Below the pieces are notes generated by a model that saw only the letters and a program-made list of their open reading frames with translations, had not been told where the DNA came from and did not search any database. Positions 60,716 to 64,000 of a stretch of 64,000 nt of DNA are shown here, in pieces. Each line of letters starts with the position of its first letter. The stretch's first letter is position 1. The position numbers were made by a program, and so were the translations under genes. This DNA is from Blautia pseudococcoides (lineage in GTDB: Bacteria > Bacillota > Clostridia > Lachnospirales > Lachnospiraceae), in the NCBI RefSeq assembly GCF_001689125.2, contig NZ_CP015405.2:1951001-2015000 (forward strand). The letters run 5' to 3'.

Positions 60716-63298
60716 TTAAAATTTTTCTGCTTTCAGGTAAGTATCCAGACCTTCAAACTGCTCCAGGTAGCTGACCGCGTCCTCATACTGGTTAGACTGC
60801 AGAATCAGCTTCACTGTATTGCAGATACAGCGTCTCAATTCCCGGATATCCAGTGTCCCTGCCTGCAGTTCCTGGCGGATATTCTCATGGTCTTTTGGAA
60901 TCCCCGGCATTACCATATCATTGCCTGCACGTATACAGCCGGCGGCTGTACACTCCCCTCTGGGAGACGCAAAGGTGGTTGTCCAGTCTGTCATGACAGC
61001 TCCCGCGAAGCCCCATTCGTCCCTGGCTGCCCTGGTACAGATATCATAGCAGTTGGCAGCGTGTACACCGTTGATCATATTATAAGATGTCATAATGGAC
61101 ATGGGCTGGGAATTCTTCACTGCAATCTCAAATCCCTTCAGATAAATCTCCCGCAAAGCCCGTTCGGACAGCACGGAGTCAGACCCCATACGGTTATCCT
61201 CCTGATTGTTGCAGGCAAAATGTTTGATCGTAGTCCCGCATCCCGGCACCTTCTGCACGCCAAGAGTCATGGCAGAAGCCATCATGCCTGACAACAGCGG
61301 ATCTTCGGAATAGTATTCAAAATTCCTGCCGCAAAGCGGATTTCTGTGGATATTCATACCCGGAGCAAGCCATAACGTCACCTGGAAAAGCTCCATCTCT
61401 TTTCCTATCATCTCGCCCACTTCTTTTACAAGTTCCGCATTCCAGGTCTGGGCAAGCAGTGTCCCCACCGGAATTGCTGTACAATACTGATAGTAAGCAG
61501 TTCCCTTCTCCTCGGACGGCTCTGCAAAAAAGCCCTTCTCTATGGATTTCATGAAATTCTCGGGCACAATTTCCCCGTCTACCACCTGGTATTTTTGGTT
61601 CAGGCGCAGCCCCGCAGGGCCGTCTGCCAGAGCCATGGACGGCAGATTCCAGGGGTCTTTGGATGCAGCGGAAGAAGTCTCAGCCGCTGCTCCCGGTACA
61701 GTGATTCCCGCGGAACCAATAACAGCGTCCTGGCCTTTCCCCGGGTCTCCGCAAGCCATCTGCACAAGCTGTTCTTCGGAAAGAGATTCCACAATTTCGC
61801 CTGCCCTGCCATTAAAATGTTTGGGCAGTTCCGCATATACCACCGTTTCTTTCGCAATTTTTTCCGCATGAATCTGTACAGAGGGAAGTCCTGCTGCCAG
61901 CTCAAGCCAGGCGGCCTCCTTCGCTTTCATCTTCTCCCTGTCCGGTACCAGTTCCGTCAACTCCTCTTTCAGAGGACAGATATGCTGGCACTGTACCAGA
62001 AGAGCATCCTGGTTCAGGCATAGACTGCAGGCCAGCTCCGCGTCCTGAATGGAATTTCCGACCCAGATACCATATGTTCCTTGTTCCAGGATCCAGGCTG
62101 CTTTTTCCTCACTAAAGGAAGCGAGCTGATAGACTGGGAAGGTAATGGTCATGCGGCAGGTTTCTCCCGGTTTTAATTCCTCTGTCTTGGCAAATCCGGC
62201 AAGGCGGCGGTACTCTTTTTCCAGCTTCCCCTGGGGGCAGGAAACATAAATCTGCACAACTTCCTTTCCACAGTATGTATCTCCCGTGTTGTTCACCTCC
62301 ACAGTTACCGCGATCTCCGGTTTGCCGTTTTCTGTATTTATTGCTTTTACATCCCTTGTGCTGATTGAAAAGTCTGTATAAGACAGTCCATAACCAAAAG
62401 GATAGCGCACGGGCACGTCAAAAGTATCAAAATAACGGTATCCCACATAAATGCCTTCCTGGTATTTTTCTGTATTCACGTCCCCGTTTTTAAAGCTGAA
62501 CGTATCACTGTTGGGATAATCTTTATAAGCAAGAGCCCATGTATCCGCCAGTTTGCCGCTTGGTGCTGCTTTGCCGGATATCACATCCGCGAAAGCGTTT
62601 CCCCCCTCCTGTCCTGCCTGTACAAACTGGAGAACAGCTTTAATATTGTCAAATTCCTCCGCAAATGCCAGATCCACAAGGCCTCCTGTGTTGATGACCA
62701 GCACCAGGGAGTTATATGCTTTTGACAACTGGGCGATCAGCGCTTTTTCCTCAGCGGAAATGAAATAATCCCCCTCTGTATCATGGCGGTCCGCATTTTC
62801 ACCTGCAATACGGCTCAGCACATAGATTGCCGTGTCCGCACCGTCTGCAGAAGCCTTCTCCATATCAACCGGATTTCCGCAGGGCATGAAAAAGGGAGTT
62901 GTGGAGTATGCCTCAAAGAAATTGTCATGGTATGCTTTCAGTTTTCCTAAAATTTCATCCCGCCATTTAAGCCGTGTCTCCTCATAGAGAGATGCATAGG
63001 CCTCCAGCCAGGCATCGCTGGTAATCTCATACCCGGCATTTTTTAAGCCCTGGCAGATGTTGATGCATTCTCTCTCGTTTACGTCACCGGAGCCTGTACC
63101 GCCCTTTATTGTCTTCACAGCACCTGCCCCGTACAGGCCAAGCTTTATACCTTTTTTTAAAGGCAGGATATGCTCCTGGTTTTTCAGAAGGACAAATCCT
63201 TCTGCTGCTGCCTGGCGGGCCGTTTTTCTGTTTTCAGTCTCTCTTACCGTCACTTCATTTGAAGTTGTTCCCGTAAATGTTTTCTTTTTTAACTGCAT
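60716..63298 (-). CDS. Glycoside hydrolase family 3 with inverted domain order
   Basis: The 860 aa enzyme carries the C-terminal-type domain of GH3 first (ARQAAAEGFVLLKNQEHILP at residues ~28-47, followed by a fibronectin-III-like segment ending near 460) and the catalytic TIM barrel second (LADGPAGLRLNQ near 575; VMTDWTTT with nucleophile D771). This inverted order is known from some ruminal clostridial beta-glucosidases. No signal peptide, so it is cytoplasmic. Specificity (beta-glucosidase or beta-xylosidase) cannot be told. An AraC-type gene starts divergently 244 bases upstream. Confidence 0.85.
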   Translation of the reverse strand: MQLKKKTFTGTTSNEVTVRETENRKTARQAAAEGFVLLKNQEHILPLKKGIKLGLYGAGAVKTIKGGTGSGDVNERECINICQGLKNAGYEITSDAWLEAYASLYEETRLKWRDEILGKLKAYHDNFFEAYSTTPFFMPCGNPVDMEKASADGADTAIYVLSRIAGENADRHDTEGDYFISAEEKALIAQLSKAYNSLVLVINTGGLVDLAFAEEFDNIKAVLQFVQAGQEGGNAFADVISGKAAPSGKLADTWALAYKDYPNSDTFSFKNGDVNTEKYQEGIYVGYRYFDTFDVPVRYPFGYGLSYTDFSISTRDVKAINTENGKPEIAVTVEVNNTGDTYCGKEVVQIYVSCPQGKLEKEYRRLAGFAKTEELKPGETCRMTITFPVYQLASFSEEKAAWILEQGTYGIWVGNSIQDAELACSLCLNQDALLVQCQHICPLKEELTELVPDREKMKAKEAAWLELAAGLPSVQIHAEKIAKETVVYAELPKHFNGRAGEIVESLSEEQLVQMACGDPGKGQDAVIGSAGITVPGAAAETSSAASKDPWNLPSMALADGPAGLRLNQKYQVVDGEIVPENFMKSIEKGFFAEPSEEKGTAYYQYCTAIPVGTLLAQTWNAELVKEVGEMIGKEMELFQVTLWLAPGMNIHRNPLCGRNFEYYSEDPLLSGMMASAMTLGVQKVPGCGTTIKHFACNNQEDNRMGSDSVLSERALREIYLKGFEIAVKNSQPMSIMTSYNMINGVHAANCYDICTRAARDEWGFAGAVMTDWTTTFASPRGECTAAGCIRAGNDMVMPGIPKDHENIRQELQAGTLDIRELRRCICNTVKLILQSNQYEDAVSYLEQFEGLDTYLKAEKF

Positions 63299-63542
63299 GG
63301 TTTTCCTCCCAGATAACTTGTCTTTCTTTATGTACTATTATGACCAACAACCCTCAAAATTTCTACGGTTCTTTTTAGCTATTTATAGGCTGATATTGAT
63401 ATTTTTCCCCCGGTTTGCTAGAATATTATCCGAAGGTTCTCTGTCAGTATTGACAAACGCACTCTAGTGCTGTCGGTCTTGTTTCTAACCGGATGGAACA
63501 CTGGCACTGATGATAAAACAACGTTATCTAAAGGAGGCAAAC

Positions 63543-64000
63543 ATGCCGTACCAATATGAGAAAGTCCGGGAGACAAATGGTCTGCCTGCAAAATTTATGC
63601 TGTCCCAATGTACAGACCTGACCATTCCTGCCCACTGGCATGATTATCTGGAGGTTTTATATATGATGGAAGGGGAACTGACCGCGGTTGTGCAGGCGGG
63701 TTCCTATCTGCTCACCCCCGGCGATCTGATGATAATCAACAGTAAAGAACTCCATATGACCCGGGCCAATGGCTCAGTTTCTTATATCCTGCTGCAGATT
63801 TCTGCCGAACAGCTCCAAAATTTCCTGCCCTCCGGCACAAACCTGCACTTTCAGACAATGATCTCACCGAGAGCGCATACGGAAGGCTTTTCAAACCTCC
63901 GTCTGTGCCTGGAGCAGATGCTGGATGCCTATACTTATCAGGAAAATGGCTATCAGTTCTTCTTTGCTGCCAATCTCTATGAATTTTTGTACCACTTGTA
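63543..64000 (+). CDS. AraC-type regulator, N-terminal cupin part (runs off the window)
   Basis: The frame opens at ATG 63543 after AAAGGAGGC and stays open to the window end (152 codons). It shows a cupin sensor domain: IPAHWHDYLEVLYMMEGELTA, LTPGDLMIINSKELHMT, as in AraC regulators of sugar use. The DNA-binding part lies beyond 64000. Being divergent from the GH3 gene, it probably regulates it. Confidence 0.82.
   Translation, partial: MPYQYEKVRETNGLPAKFMLSQCTDLTIPAHWHDYLEVLYMMEGELTAVVQAGSYLLTPGDLMIINSKELHMTRANGSVSYILLQISAEQLQNFLPSGTNLHFQTMISPRAHTEGFSNLRLCLEQMLDAYTYQENGYQFFFAANLYEFLYHL

Overview
This 64 kb window looks like a chromosomal segment of a Gram-positive gut anaerobe, most likely a Lachnospiraceae (Blautia/Clostridium cluster XIVa type). 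The basis is its mix of genes: a glycyl-radical pyruvate formate-lyase with its activase, a class I fructose-bisphosphate aldolase, strong AGGAGG ribosome-binding sites, BceRS-type and AgrCA-type sensory systems, TnpV/TnpX-style conjugative-transposon debris, and a GH3 enzyme with swapped domain order of the kind known from ruminal clostridia. No rRNA, tRNA, CRISPR array or replication origin was seen. The genus is an inference.

Layout. 0.2-6.4 kb: pflB-pflA, a PucR-type regulator and an MFS transporter. 6.4-8.5 kb: a DUF362 iron-sulfur-type protein between two gene remnants (URO-D-like, arylamine N-acetyltransferase). 8.5-12.6 kb: a DNA-damage block on the minus strand (dinB, an SRAP/YedK protein, rarA) with a perfect SOS box over the dinB promoter. 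12.7-19.2 kb: a TetR/two-flavoprotein operon, an aldo/keto-reductase relic abutting a truncated DUF2200 gene, and a MarR-controlled heterodimeric ABC exporter. 19.4-31.9 kb: a LysR regulator, a PucR/hydantoinase chimeric relic, an RluA pseudouridine synthase, an OLD-family ATPase/TOPRIM nuclease, a membrane diguanylate cyclase, dus, a fliB relic, a GlgX-type debranching enzyme, a YkgJ-type protein and an esterase. 32-36 kb: class I aldolase, and aspA with a divergent LysR regulator. 36.5-42 kb: an ABC-2 exporter with DUF3021 and LytTR proteins, then a C45 peptidase, an AraC regulator and an isoprenylcysteine-methyltransferase-like protein.

42-56 kb is an insertion-scarred zone. A DUF5058-like gene is split into an N-terminal part (49917-50366) and a C-terminal part (43412-43640) by a ~6.3 kb AT-rich cassette carrying an HTH protein, an AgrA/AgrC-like pair, a three-gene ABC transporter, TnpV and a small element protein. 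A BceRS-BceAB-type locus (52031-55473) has lost its centre to a second, decayed element with a serine-recombinase scar, a small membrane protein behind a structured leader, and frameshifted sigma-like genes. 55.5-64 kb: a MerR regulator that appears to begin at ATT, an ECF sigma/anti-sigma pair with a secreted Cys/His-rich repeat protein, a TIGR04076-like protein, AraC/GyrI-like regulators, a permuted GH3 glycosidase and the start of an AraC-type regulator.

The overall theme is intact metabolic and stress operons interspersed with an unusually dense set of internally deleted, frameshifted or element-interrupted genes. The most system-like novelties are the regulated ABC/two-component cassette inserted in the DUF5058 gene, the ECF sigma operon with the Cys/His-repeat secreted protein, and the divergent OLD nuclease with a cysteine cluster.
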